DNA of 64,000 nt from assembly GCA_934725015.1 (NCBI GenBank), contig CAKVAS010000001.1, positions 248,001 through 312,000 on the forward strand, written 5' to 3'. Source of the DNA: an uncultured Bacteroidales bacterium (GTDB lineage: Bacteria > Bacteroidota > Bacteroidia > Bacteroidales > UBA932). The notes under the pieces are model-generated. The model saw only the letters and a program-made list of their open reading frames with translations. It was not told the origin of the DNA and did not search any database. The position numbers and the translations under genes are program-made. Shown piece after piece: positions 35,113 to 43,408 of the stretch; the first letter of the stretch is position 1, and each line of letters opens with the position of its first letter.

Positions 35113-35775
35113 TTAGAAAGTAAGTTTCACACCTATTCCGGCACCGCCTTGCGCATAAAGAACAGGGGATGCATTGAAAACTGCCGAATGACTTTTGCCA
35201 TCACGGGTATAGTATTCGTAGCTGCGCTTCAAGTTTGTATATGAGCCTATCGGGATAAAGCATGAAGTCAAAAGCATAGCGCCTCCAACAGGCAATAAGG
35301 CCAAACCACATACCCATACCCAGTCATTGTCCGCAAAGAGAAAGGCTGTTCCGGCGACGCTAAGCAGAGCGCCCGAAATTGCCGTACCGTATGCAGCCCT
35401 TCTTATTTTCCTTGATTTATCATAATAGTATTTTGCGCGGTCGTTGGTTCCCCAATATTGGTTTATATCTGTACCGAACGCCTTTGCTTCTCGGTAAGCA
35501 TCCTTTGTGTTTTTCTTAAATGATCTGAAGTCACATTGATACATGTCTGCCATTTCTTTATTCGCAATTACACGCCCAATTTCAGCCGCGGAATAATAGA
35601 AGACATCTCCTGTGGCTGTTGTAACCATCACGTCATCTCCCTGGTTTGAGATAGTACCCTCGATTACAGAACCATTTTTTAGAATCACCTTGCCGTTTAC
35701 GACATTTGAATCTTGAGCATTGGCGAATGTCACGGACAATGCAACAGACAAGATTAGAAATAATAACTTTTTCAT
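35113..35775 (-). CDS. Exported protein with two membrane helices, first gene of caspase operon
   Basis: 220-aa protein; start at 35775 (MKKLLFLILSVALSVTFANAQ), since earlier Met codons precede the signal peptide. Residues about 20-70 form a small beta module (GKVILKNGSVIEGTI, DVMVTTATGDVFYYSAAEI) resembling RNA- or sugar-binding 'KNG-x-x-EG' sandwiches seen in Bacteroidota secreted proteins. Two hydrophobic segments (about 125-145 and 150-172) follow, and the C-terminus ends as a beta strand with aromatic residue (AGIGVKLTF). No family name assigned. It follows a roughly 250-nt structured leader. Confidence 0.65.
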   Translation of the reverse strand: MKKLLFLILSVALSVTFANAQDSNVVNGKVILKNGSVIEGTISNQGDDVMVTTATGDVFYYSAAEIGRVIANKEMADMYQCDFRSFKKNTKDAYREAKAFGTDINQYWGTNDRAKYYYDKSRKIRRAAYGTAISGALLSVAGTAFLFADNDWVWVCGLALLPVGGAMLLTSCFIPIGSYTNLKRSYEYYTRDGKSHSAVFNASPVLYAQGGAGIGVKLTF

Positions 35776-36034
35776 CACCATTAGGTTTTGATTCCGCAAC
35801 TCCAGAACGGACAACAACAAAACAAAAGTGTGGAGTTTTGTCTATCAGAATAGAGGCTCTGCAAAGCCCACGAATGAATAAACAACTCCACACCAACTAT
35901 GATAGTGGTGTGGAGACACCAATACCGGCAATGGTGATGAGTGTTTCCCTATCCCATTCGTTGAAATTTTGCAGATTTCTATTCAAGATTAGGCAACACT
36001 TTATATGTAACGCAGGCCACTTAGGTCTGCGTCG
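35776..36034 (-). ncRNA. Structured leader RNA / putative attenuator of the caspase operon
   Basis: No gene fits this stretch; on the minus strand it is the leader between the promoter at 36035 and the first gene. Pairings seen: 5' hairpin 36032-36024 with 36018-36010; long-range helices 35984-35978 with 35854-35848, 35975-35968 with 35865-35858, and 35960-35955 with 35876-35871; inner hairpins 35936-35932 with 35921-35917, and 35915-35906 with 35895-35886 (10 bp). The strand 35893-35884 can alternatively pair perfectly with 35837-35828, which is followed by TTTTGTTTTGTTG. Two mutually exclusive helices, one ending in a U-tract, are the usual logic of an attenuator or riboswitch. No known RNA class was recognised. 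Confidence 0.6.
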
Positions 36035-36042
36035 CAAAGGTA
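36035..36042 (-). promoter_or_regulatory. Promoter of the structured leader and caspase operon
   Basis: Minus-strand TACCTTTG, an exact TAnnTTTG match, with TTG placed 20 bp upstream (36063-36065) as the -33 element. It places the transcription start near 36028, immediately before the first leader hairpin. Confidence 0.6.
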
Positions 36043-36108
36043 AAGATATATTTTAGAATATGCAACAAGTTTTCATCCTAAGAAACAACTTGAAGAGAGG
36101 GGATGCCG

Positions 36109-37749
36109 TCAGTAAACCAGTTCCATCCTGTCAATCCAGAGCTTGGTCCGTGAGGAGCCGGTGAGGTAGTCACCGAGGTAGCTGGCGGCGCAGGTGACTA
36201 TGATGTGCGTCGGGCGCTCGGTGCGGGACTTGTATTCGAGCGGAATCTCAACCTGAGTCCAGTCACAGGACCGGTCGCTGACGAGGTGGCCGAAACCTAT
36301 GACTCCCTGGGACTTGGACGTGTAGTAAATCCCGTCCGTGGTGTTCACATAGACAGGGGACTCCGGAACGCCGCCCATCTTCTTGTAGTCCCAGTTTCCG
36401 ACTGAAATCGCTATCTCGCAGCGGTCGTTGTCGCCGATTTTCGTGTTGTCCCCGACCGGCCTCTTGCCAACGATGTCAATCACGCCGCTCTGGTACTTAT
36501 ACCAGACGCGCAGAGCCTTAGGACGGGTAGTCCACGGACGGCCGTAGTTGACGGCACCTCCTGTCGTGCCGATAATCTTCGCGAAGCGCCCCGTGAAAAG
36601 GTTTCCGCAGGCAAGCACTCCGGCGAGGCTCTTCGACTCGCACCTCACAGACCATCCGCCGTCCTTCTTGTCGTTGCCGTCCGGGTAGGTGAGCACTAGT
36701 CCGAGAGTCCCGGTGCCGGCAACGCCGTCCTTGCCCTCGCCGTTCCCGCAGGCCCACCAGATTTCGCGGGACTCCGGGTCGTCGCATGACGGGTCGTACC
36801 ACTTGTAATAATCCGCGTCGGTGACCTTGCTGAAATGCTCGAAGCTGCTGTTCGGGAACTGGCGGGCAGGGTCGGTCGTGAACCGGGCGACGTCGGTCAT
36901 GTCATCGCCGGTGTAGGCATAAAACTCATAAGTCGTCTCCGGCAGAAGTTCCGTTATGTGTGCGGTGAACTGCCCGCCGTCGGTCGTAATCGCGCTTCCG
37001 CTGACATCCGTCCATCCCGATGCTCCGGCCACGCGGTACCTGAACCCGTTTGCCTGCCCCTCGACACCGACCGCCGTGAGATAGACTTCCTTCGTCCACA
37101 CGTTCATGCTCTTGACGCTTACGGATATGTCCGAATGTTCGACGAACAAAGTCCAATATTCCGAATCCCCGAAACTGCTCACCTCAATCTCGACGGACGT
37201 CGGATTTCCATCCGCATCGATGAATTTCCTTATATCATTGATATTCAACGAATATGTACTCACTCCCTTCGGACCGAGCTTCAGCGACTTCACCCTCACG
37301 TCCGAAAGGTTCACCGTCTTGCTGGCATAAGCTATGGCCCTGCGGTTCTTCACGTCCATCACCGTAGCGCCGACCTGCCCCTCGACGGTGAAATAGCGCT
37401 CTACGGGACGCTCCGCTGAAATCGTCCACTGATAGTCCTGCCATGTCGAAAGAGTGACTGTCCAAGGGGAAGTGAGGTCATGACGGCCGTCAATCTTGTC
37501 CGAGACGGAAAGGCGTGGCTCGTCGATGTCGGTTGTATATCCCTTAATCCGGACATTCTTCAAATCGACGTTTTCCTCAAGAACGATGTTCACCGCCCTG
37601 TTCTCATTGTCGATGTCAACGGATTTCGCCCCCTCCGCATCGAGCGTCAGGATGTGAGGGACGACGACGGGATAGGGAATGTCATTCTTGACACAGGACA
37701 GCGCAAGAAGCGGAATAAGGAATATGAGGATGCTTTCTCTTTTCATCAC
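36109..37749 (-). CDS. PCMD-domain surface lipoprotein
   Basis: 546-aa lipoprotein (MMKRESILIFLIPLLALSC). Residues about 25-200 are DUF-type beta modules resembling tandem Ig-like strands; about 205-290 a fibronectin-like module (RYRVAGASGWTDV, ELLPETTYEFYAYTG). The last 255 residues are a PCMD (putative carbohydrate metabolism) domain: FPNSSFEHFSK, YYKWYDPSCDD, NYGRPWTTRPKALRVWYKY and the end THIIVTCAASYLGDYLTGSS. It is paralogous in this domain to 39424-41310. Last gene of a seven-gene surface operon; likely binds or processes carbohydrate outside the cell (inference). Confidence 0.75.
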   Translation of the reverse strand: MMKRESILIFLIPLLALSCVKNDIPYPVVVPHILTLDAEGAKSVDIDNENRAVNIVLEENVDLKNVRIKGYTTDIDEPRLSVSDKIDGRHDLTSPWTVTLSTWQDYQWTISAERPVERYFTVEGQVGATVMDVKNRRAIAYASKTVNLSDVRVKSLKLGPKGVSTYSLNINDIRKFIDADGNPTSVEIEVSSFGDSEYWTLFVEHSDISVSVKSMNVWTKEVYLTAVGVEGQANGFRYRVAGASGWTDVSGSAITTDGGQFTAHITELLPETTYEFYAYTGDDMTDVARFTTDPARQFPNSSFEHFSKVTDADYYKWYDPSCDDPESREIWWACGNGEGKDGVAGTGTLGLVLTYPDGNDKKDGGWSVRCESKSLAGVLACGNLFTGRFAKIIGTTGGAVNYGRPWTTRPKALRVWYKYQSGVIDIVGKRPVGDNTKIGDNDRCEIAISVGNWDYKKMGGVPESPVYVNTTDGIYYTSKSQGVIGFGHLVSDRSCDWTQVEIPLEYKSRTERPTHIIVTCAASYLGDYLTGSSRTKLWIDRMELVY

Positions 37750-37808
37750 AAGTAATCAATAATCACCTGATAATCTTACTGTTATGCCGTCATTTCATAA
37801 ACGGGCCA

Positions 37809-38636
37809 CTAAAGATGCACTGACAGTCCGAAGCTTACGGACAGGAGGTCGAGCCTCGCCTGTGCACGGAAGAAATTGCGTTCGCCGGTGAAGCTCCAGT
37901 TGCTGTAGCCCTTGGAGTTGTTGTATGAGATGTCCGCGAGGCTTATGAAGGCAAAGACGGAAATCGTGTTCATCGGGAAATAGACGATGCCCGGGCTCAG
38001 GGAGAGGCTGACCTTGTTGTTGACGGTGTAGGTTCCGGCGGACATGTTTATGTCGCTGCGGGACTTGGTGTAGCCGAGCCCTGTGTCGAGGAAGACGCCG
38101 ACACGCCCCCTGCGGTCGAGACCGACATATGAGCGGTTGAACACGGCTCCGCTGTAGGAGAAGGTCTTGGCCTTTATGTCCTTGATGTCGTAGGAGAAGT
38201 TGCCGAGCAGGTCGAGCGTGGAGGCATCGACCGCGCAGTTCCCGTTGGTGTATTGCAGACGGATTCCGACGGCGTGGTTGTCGCAGTAGGCGAAGGCTCC
38301 GTTCAAGGAAATCTTCGCGAGCGAGAGGTAGGCGTTGGAATTGTTCAGGAGCAGGAGAAACTCGCTGTTGTCGGCGGAAAGGTTCACATATGAGGCCGCC
38401 ATCCCTATCTGCCAGTCATGCCTCGGGACAATGAGGTGGGTGCGGAGACTGCGGCGGCTGACGTTTGTCGTGTCGCGCGCGATGCGCTTTCCGAGCACGA
38501 GCGTCGGCTTCCGCTTCTTTTTCGCCGAGGCCGTCGTGTCTGACTTGGAGGAGACGCGGTCCGCGCCGGAGGAAGCCGCAATGGAGGCGGAAACCGGGCC
38601 GAGAACAAGAGCCAGTATTATCAGTATTCTTTTCAT
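37809..38636 (-). CDS. Outer-membrane beta-barrel protein (copy 2)
   Basis: 275-aa protein with signal MKRILIILALVLGPVSASIAA, a basic linker (KKKRKPTLVLGKR), then alternating amphipathic strands typical of an 8-10-stranded barrel (WQIGMAASYVNLSADN, VSLSLSPGIVYFPMN) ending with the strand SVSFGLSVHL. It has similar length and layout to its neighbour 38648-39394. It probably provides a membrane-embedded element for the surrounding surface lipoproteins. Confidence 0.7.
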   Translation of the reverse strand: MKRILIILALVLGPVSASIAASSGADRVSSKSDTTASAKKKRKPTLVLGKRIARDTTNVSRRSLRTHLIVPRHDWQIGMAASYVNLSADNSEFLLLLNNSNAYLSLAKISLNGAFAYCDNHAVGIRLQYTNGNCAVDASTLDLLGNFSYDIKDIKAKTFSYSGAVFNRSYVGLDRRGRVGVFLDTGLGYTKSRSDINMSAGTYTVNNKVSLSLSPGIVYFPMNTISVFAFISLADISYNNSKGYSNWSFTGERNFFRAQARLDLLSVSFGLSVHL

Positions 38637-38647
38637 GTCGTGCGCAG

Positions 38648-39394
38648 TTACAGATAGTAGGCGAATCCCACCGCGATGGAGGCGAGGTTCAGTGAAAAAC
38701 TTGCGTTGGCGTTGCTGCTGGAGCCGCCCGTGACCTGATTGTGGGTCTGGTCGGTCCAGAAATAGTTGAATCCGAGCACCCCGATGCTGAGCTCCATCGC
38801 GAGATGGTTTGTTATGAAGGCGGTGAAGCCCGGATTCACCCCGACGAGTATCTTGTACTGGTTGGTGAATGTCCCCTTCGTCTGAGAGTCAACCTGCGCC
38901 GTGTTCCTGACCCTTCCCATGGAGAAGCCGAGCCCCACCTGCGCGAACATGGAGAAGCGTCCGGAGCTTCCGAGCGGGATGTAGGGACGGAAGGCAAGGG
39001 AGCCGCCGAAGCTCTGCGAGAGCCGGTAGTAGTCCCTGACGCTCATGCTTATCTCCGAAACGGAAAGGTCGGCGGAGGCCAGGTCGAGCAGCGTCCTGTC
39101 GTAGGAGAGGCTTGCCCCGACTCCGATGTTGTCCCGAATCATATAGAGGAAAGTCGGCGTCGCGGAAATCGTGTATCCGTTGGAATTGATTCCATCGACG
39201 ACGAGAAAGCTGTAGTTGCTCATGGAGTGATATGAGTACCTCGCGTTTCCTCCGACCATGAACGTGCCCTTGGGGGCGAAGACAGGCTGGTGGGAATTGT
39301 CATATCCCCGGTCATACTTCTGCGCCTCGGAAACTTGCGCCCCGAGACACAGGAACATGACGGCAAGGATATATTTCAGACTTTTTCGGGTCAT
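38648..39394 (-). CDS. Outer-membrane beta-barrel protein (copy 1)
   Basis: 248-aa exported protein (MTRKSLKYILAVMFLCLGAQVSEAQ) with strands such as TFMVGGNARYSYHSMSN, NIGVGASLSYDRTLL, FSMFAQVGLGFSMGRV and a C-terminal strand LNLASIAVGFAYYL. No enzyme motif. It lies 11 bp upstream of the second barrel gene and 29 bp downstream of the DUF4493/PCMD gene, so all share one transcript. Confidence 0.7.
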   Translation of the reverse strand: MTRKSLKYILAVMFLCLGAQVSEAQKYDRGYDNSHQPVFAPKGTFMVGGNARYSYHSMSNYSFLVVDGINSNGYTISATPTFLYMIRDNIGVGASLSYDRTLLDLASADLSVSEISMSVRDYYRLSQSFGGSLAFRPYIPLGSSGRFSMFAQVGLGFSMGRVRNTAQVDSQTKGTFTNQYKILVGVNPGFTAFITNHLAMELSIGVLGFNYFWTDQTHNQVTGGSSSNANASFSLNLASIAVGFAYYL

Positions 39395-39423
39395 ATCGTT
39401 AAGAAATGTGAAAATATATATCC

Positions 39424-41310
39424 CTATTCATAAAGGAGTTCCACTCCGTCAATCCAGAACTTCGAGCTGTCGCTGCCGGAGAAATAGTCTCCGTACATGG
39501 AAGAGGCGCAGGAGATGATGATGTGGGTCGGGTATTCCGTGAGCCTGTGGTAGCTGAAAGGGATCGTCACCTGACGCCACTCGCCTACGGAGACATTCTC
39601 CTCCACCTGCCCGCCGTTTATCTGCTGCTTGCCTTCCCCGTAGAGGATGAGCTCGCCGTCGGCGATTGTGGATGCGTCCGTGCGGTAGTCAACGAAGGTG
39701 GAGGCATCGGTGGTGTTCACCAGAACAGGACTGTCCTTGGTTCCTCCGTAAGTCCGGTGGCTCCATGTTCCGAGCGCTATCTTCACGCTTGCGCGGTCCT
39801 TGTCGCCCTTCTTGAAATCCGCTCCATCCGGAAGATCGGTTATGATGTTAACGTCGCCGCCGGAATACTTGACCCAAAGCCGGATGCCGGTAGGCCTTGA
39901 GGTCCACGGACGGCCGAAATTAACCTTTCCGCCCGATGTTCCCACAAGCCCTGCGAACTGTCCGGTGAAAATGTTTCCCGCCGCGAGCATTCCCACTGCG
40001 GACTTGGACATCGCACACACGGAACGCGAGCCGTCCTTGGCGTCGTCGGAAGGTTCTGTGATGATGATGTTCATATTGGCGGATCCGTTCACTCCCTCGG
40101 AGCCCTCGCCGTTTCCGGAGCCCCAGAACATCGTGCGGCAGTCCTCCACATCACACGACGGGTCATACCACTTGTAATAGCTCTTGCCTGAAATCTTGCT
40201 GACATACTCGAAGCTTGCGTTCGGCACGTTCGGCGCGGCCTCGGTGGTGAACGTCATGGCGTCGCCCTGATCGGTTCCGGCAATCACAAGCTTATAGTCG
40301 TACTTGGTCGATGGCTCCAGACCCTTGAGCACCGCGTCATAAACGCCCTCGGCGCTGCGCGTGGCATCGACGGTCGTCCAGTCTGAAGCGCCCTCGGCGC
40401 GGTAGGCAAACTTAATCGCCGACGGGTCGCTGAACTCGCCCTCATCGACGTCGGCGTGGACAGTCGCGTGGCCCGCCCAGATTTCATATATCGAGGAAGC
40501 CGAAAGGCCGGTCGAAACCGGTTCAAAGACCACGGTGTCATCCATGATGTCCGTGGAGTAATCCACAAGCAGGTCAAATCCAAGCTCGCCGTCCTTCAGT
40601 GTGTATTTTACGGTCATCGAGTAAGCCTTTCCGGCCTCGACACCCTCAATCTTTCCAGATTTCGTGAATGCCGAGCCGTCCTTGGAGAGTTTTCCGGAGA
40701 AAGTCCAGACAAATTCCGGTTCGTCGAGGCCATCGACCATGAAGTAGCCCTCGCTGCCGGACTTTGCGGCGTCATAGGTAAGGGAAGCCTCGCTGTCAAG
40801 ACCTATAGTGAAAGTGTAGCCGGCCGCGAAATTCTCGGCGACGCTCGCGTCAAAGGCAATCTTGGACACGGCGTTGCTCACTCCGGCAACCACCTGCACA
40901 GAAGTGTTTGTCCCTGCGGATACAGTGAAGGGCTTTGAACCCTTGTAGCTTTTCTGCTCCCATGACGCGACACTCGGAGATGCCTTTGCAGCCTCGCCGG
41001 CAATCACATCGACGCGGTATTCGTCGGCGGGAAGGTAAATGGTCTCAGGAGCTGCGGAGTAGGTGTATTCGCGCACGAGACCGCTGAAGTCACCCATGTA
41101 AATCTTCACCTTTGCGGCATTAAGGAGTTCGTCAGAGGTCATCGCGGCCTTTGTCTGAGGGAGCGAGACTCCGAGAGTGACGGTCCCCTCGCCTTTTTCC
41201 GAACTGGTTCCGGCAAGCTCAGCCTTGCTGCAAGAAAGCGTGAGAGCGGCAGCCGACACGGCGAGCGCGGCCACAGAAAGAGCCCTGAATATGTAGTTTT
41301 CTGTTTTCAT
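39424..41310 (-). CDS. DUF4493-PCMD surface lipoprotein
   Basis: 628-aa lipoprotein with Cys at about residue 27 (VSAAALTLSC). Residues about 40-260 are a DUF4493 domain (AAKVKIYMGDFSG, PETIYLPADEYRVDVIAGEAA, YKGSKPFTVSAGTNTSVQVV), the same fold found in the next two upstream genes. A fibronectin-like module (about 280-365) links to a C-terminal PCMD domain (NASFEYVSKISGKSYYKWYD, NFGRPWTSRPTGIRLWVKY, THIIISCASSMYGDYFSGSD). Probably a surface adhesin or glycan-binding protein. Confidence 0.78.
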   Translation of the reverse strand: MKTENYIFRALSVAALAVSAAALTLSCSKAELAGTSSEKGEGTVTLGVSLPQTKAAMTSDELLNAAKVKIYMGDFSGLVREYTYSAAPETIYLPADEYRVDVIAGEAAKASPSVASWEQKSYKGSKPFTVSAGTNTSVQVVAGVSNAVSKIAFDASVAENFAAGYTFTIGLDSEASLTYDAAKSGSEGYFMVDGLDEPEFVWTFSGKLSKDGSAFTKSGKIEGVEAGKAYSMTVKYTLKDGELGFDLLVDYSTDIMDDTVVFEPVSTGLSASSIYEIWAGHATVHADVDEGEFSDPSAIKFAYRAEGASDWTTVDATRSAEGVYDAVLKGLEPSTKYDYKLVIAGTDQGDAMTFTTEAAPNVPNASFEYVSKISGKSYYKWYDPSCDVEDCRTMFWGSGNGEGSEGVNGSANMNIIITEPSDDAKDGSRSVCAMSKSAVGMLAAGNIFTGQFAGLVGTSGGKVNFGRPWTSRPTGIRLWVKYSGGDVNIITDLPDGADFKKGDKDRASVKIALGTWSHRTYGGTKDSPVLVNTTDASTFVDYRTDASTIADGELILYGEGKQQINGGQVEENVSVGEWRQVTIPFSYHRLTEYPTHIIISCASSMYGDYFSGSDSSKFWIDGVELLYE

Positions 41311-41322
41311 GTCCTCGGCCTC

Positions 41323-42594
41323 CTATTCATTTACAATCATTATCACATCGAACGCGTTCCGGCAGCCCTTGTTGTCAACCACATTCATCTTGAACGTATG
41401 CGTGCCCGGATACATGATTATGGCATCCTGCGCCGCGCTCAGGTCAAACTGAAGCTCCGTCTTTCCGAGAAGTTCCTGGCCATGAGGGAACGGAACAACC
41501 TTGAAGATGAGGTCATGCTCCTCCAGCGGGTTGATGAGGTCGATTGTCCTCGCGTTGGCCGCGTCAAGGGCAGCGAGGAAAGCGTCGCTCGTCGATGTTA
41601 TATCCACGTAGAACTTCTTCACCCCGTTAGGAATCACGGCCTTGAGGTTCAGATGGATGTCCTTTTCCGACGGCTGCGGTATGACGATGTTCTGAAGGTC
41701 AGTGAAATCGGAGTCGCAGCCGGCCTCGTAGTCGAACGCGAGGGTGATGCCTCCGTCGCCCTTAGGAGCGGACGGGTCGTCGCCTATGATGTTTTCCTTC
41801 GCGTCGCTGACGTCGTTGGCAAGTTCCGCATCATCCACGAGCGGGTTTATGACCACGTCGAAAGTGGCGTTGCCCTCCTCGTTGACCTTCTTGATGAACT
41901 TGACCTGTCTCCACTGCCTTGCCTTCACGTCGGTGAAAGTCTTGGTCATCTTCTGGCTCTTGCCGTCGATGTTTCCCTTGAAGGTGACGACCATGGTCGA
42001 GCCTGCCGCACCGTTCACGGAGAAGAAGCCAGCGCTCTGGTCATAAGTCGCGGAGCCGTTGGAGTAGTTGAGAGAGTAATTCAGCGGATAGCCGGCCGCC
42101 ACTTCAACTGTGGCCGCGCCGTTGCCGCTGACCATGGCAAGGAAATCGTCGCTGTAGCCGACCGTGACCTTGCACTGGAGCAGGCGGCAGGTGAGGCTTC
42201 CGACGGATGTGGTCTGGCCGGCCGTTATCGAGAACTCCTTGGTCGCCCCATAGACAGGCTGCTCGAACGCGGCGACGGGAACGGCTGATTCAGAGGAGCT
42301 TGCCTCAAGGCGGTAATTGCCCGCAGGAAGGGACAGCTTGTTGTCCTTCTGCTTCACTGCCGAGTAGGTCGTGGAGACGGTGAGGTCTCCGGTAGCGGTG
42401 TCATAAATTGAAATGGTGTAGTTTCCGTTTGCGGCCACGCCGGCCTTTGTCTCCACCTCGTCGTCACACGAGATGGTGAACTCCGCGAAAGAGAGCGTGC
42501 CGGTCAGGTCCTTTGACGAGACGGTCACCTTCTTGCAGGAAGCGAGCGAAAAGGCCGCCGCCACTGCAGCTGTAATCACAAATATCTTTTTCAT
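41323..42594 (-). CDS. DUF4493 surface lipoprotein
   Basis: 423-aa lipoprotein; start at 42594 (MKKIFVITAAVAAAFSLASC) rather than two codons earlier. Residues about 25-245 are a DUF4493 domain (NYTISIYDTATGDLTVS, NKLSLPAGNYRLEASSSES, YGATKEFSITAGQTTSV). The remainder contains a further DUF4493-associated beta domain (KKFYVDITSTSDAFLAALDA, GTHTFKMNVVDNKGCRNAF). It is 12 bp upstream of the PCMD gene. These proteins are surface-exposed in Bacteroidales; the function is not established. Confidence 0.75.
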   Translation of the reverse strand: MKKIFVITAAVAAAFSLASCKKVTVSSKDLTGTLSFAEFTISCDDEVETKAGVAANGNYTISIYDTATGDLTVSTTYSAVKQKDNKLSLPAGNYRLEASSSESAVPVAAFEQPVYGATKEFSITAGQTTSVGSLTCRLLQCKVTVGYSDDFLAMVSGNGAATVEVAAGYPLNYSLNYSNGSATYDQSAGFFSVNGAAGSTMVVTFKGNIDGKSQKMTKTFTDVKARQWRQVKFIKKVNEEGNATFDVVINPLVDDAELANDVSDAKENIIGDDPSAPKGDGGITLAFDYEAGCDSDFTDLQNIVIPQPSEKDIHLNLKAVIPNGVKKFYVDITSTSDAFLAALDAANARTIDLINPLEEHDLIFKVVPFPHGQELLGKTELQFDLSAAQDAIIMYPGTHTFKMNVVDNKGCRNAFDVIMIVNE

Positions 42595-42611
42595 ATACAT
42601 TTCCTCCCCTT

Positions 42612-43364
42612 TTATTCATTAAGTTCCAGATCCCCGCAGTCAACGGTCGTGACGGTGTCGTCGAAAGTGACGGTAACCTTGAGACCTCCGATGTTGGACG
42701 CGTCGAATCTGATTGTATAGCAAGTGTTTGCCTCTATGGAATTGTAGTCCTTGGCAAAGGCCTTCTCCGTGCCGCCCTGACTTGTGAACGAGCCGGAGAC
42801 GCTGAATTTGTAGGCCTCGATGAAAGCGGCGCGGGTCTCGTCCTTAGGGAAGGCTATTTCCGTCCCGCTGCCGGTCTTGAGCGTGAACGAATAGTCAGTG
42901 AAGTAGTTTCTGAAGCTTTCGCTGCATTCAATCTTCACGAGAGAGTTTCCGAGACCTGCCGGAACCGAGACGGAAGTTGTCTGTCCGCCGTTCACGGCGA
43001 AGTTAGTATTGCCCGTAAAGTAAGGCTTGTCGAAGCCCTCGGCGCCCTCTTCCCCATAAGTCGCGGTGACGCTGTAGTTCCCGGCAGCCAGAGGAGTGGT
43101 TGAACTCCATCCCGAAACCGTCCCCTCATACATCGTGGCGCCGTCTGAGTTCTTCACGACAAGCCGGAAGTCGGATGAGGACGGAAGTGAGGTGTAGTCC
43201 GAAAGGCTGCCCTTGGTCACGAGCGCAATCTCGTCGGCGCTTTCCACCGCGAACTTCACGAAGCCCCGCTCCGCATCCGCGTCTCCGGAAATCTTCGCGG
43301 AGCAGGACGCCGCCGCAATCGCGACTGCGGCCCATCCAAAAATTCTGTGAAATTTCATAATCAT
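42612..43364 (-). CDS. Short DUF4493 surface lipoprotein
   Basis: 250-aa lipoprotein (IFGWAAVAIAAASC; Met at 43364 or 43358). It consists of essentially one DUF4493 domain: DFRLVVKNSDGATMYEG, TPLAAGNYSVTATYGEEGAEGFDKPYF, NTNFAVNGGQTTSVSV. It is the minimal member of the three DUF4493 proteins in this operon, arguing for serial duplication with domain addition. Confidence 0.75.
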   Translation of the reverse strand: MIMKFHRIFGWAAVAIAAASCSAKISGDADAERGFVKFAVESADEIALVTKGSLSDYTSLPSSSDFRLVVKNSDGATMYEGTVSGWSSTTPLAAGNYSVTATYGEEGAEGFDKPYFTGNTNFAVNGGQTTSVSVPAGLGNSLVKIECSESFRNYFTDYSFTLKTGSGTEIAFPKDETRAAFIEAYKFSVSGSFTSQGGTEKAFAKDYNSIEANTCYTIRFDASNIGGLKVTVTFDDTVTTVDCGDLELNE

Positions 43365-43408
43365 TGTTTTTGTTTTGTCCTATATGTGCGTATTGTTTCA
43401 CCTGTTTA

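Noticed and set aside
35820..36000. CRISPR repeat, attC-like site or IS end suggested by recurring GTGTGGAG / CTCCACAC
   Set aside because: Only three occurrences at uneven spacing, no spacers, no transposase or integrase nearby, and no target duplication. The nested pairing and promoter fit a leader RNA better.
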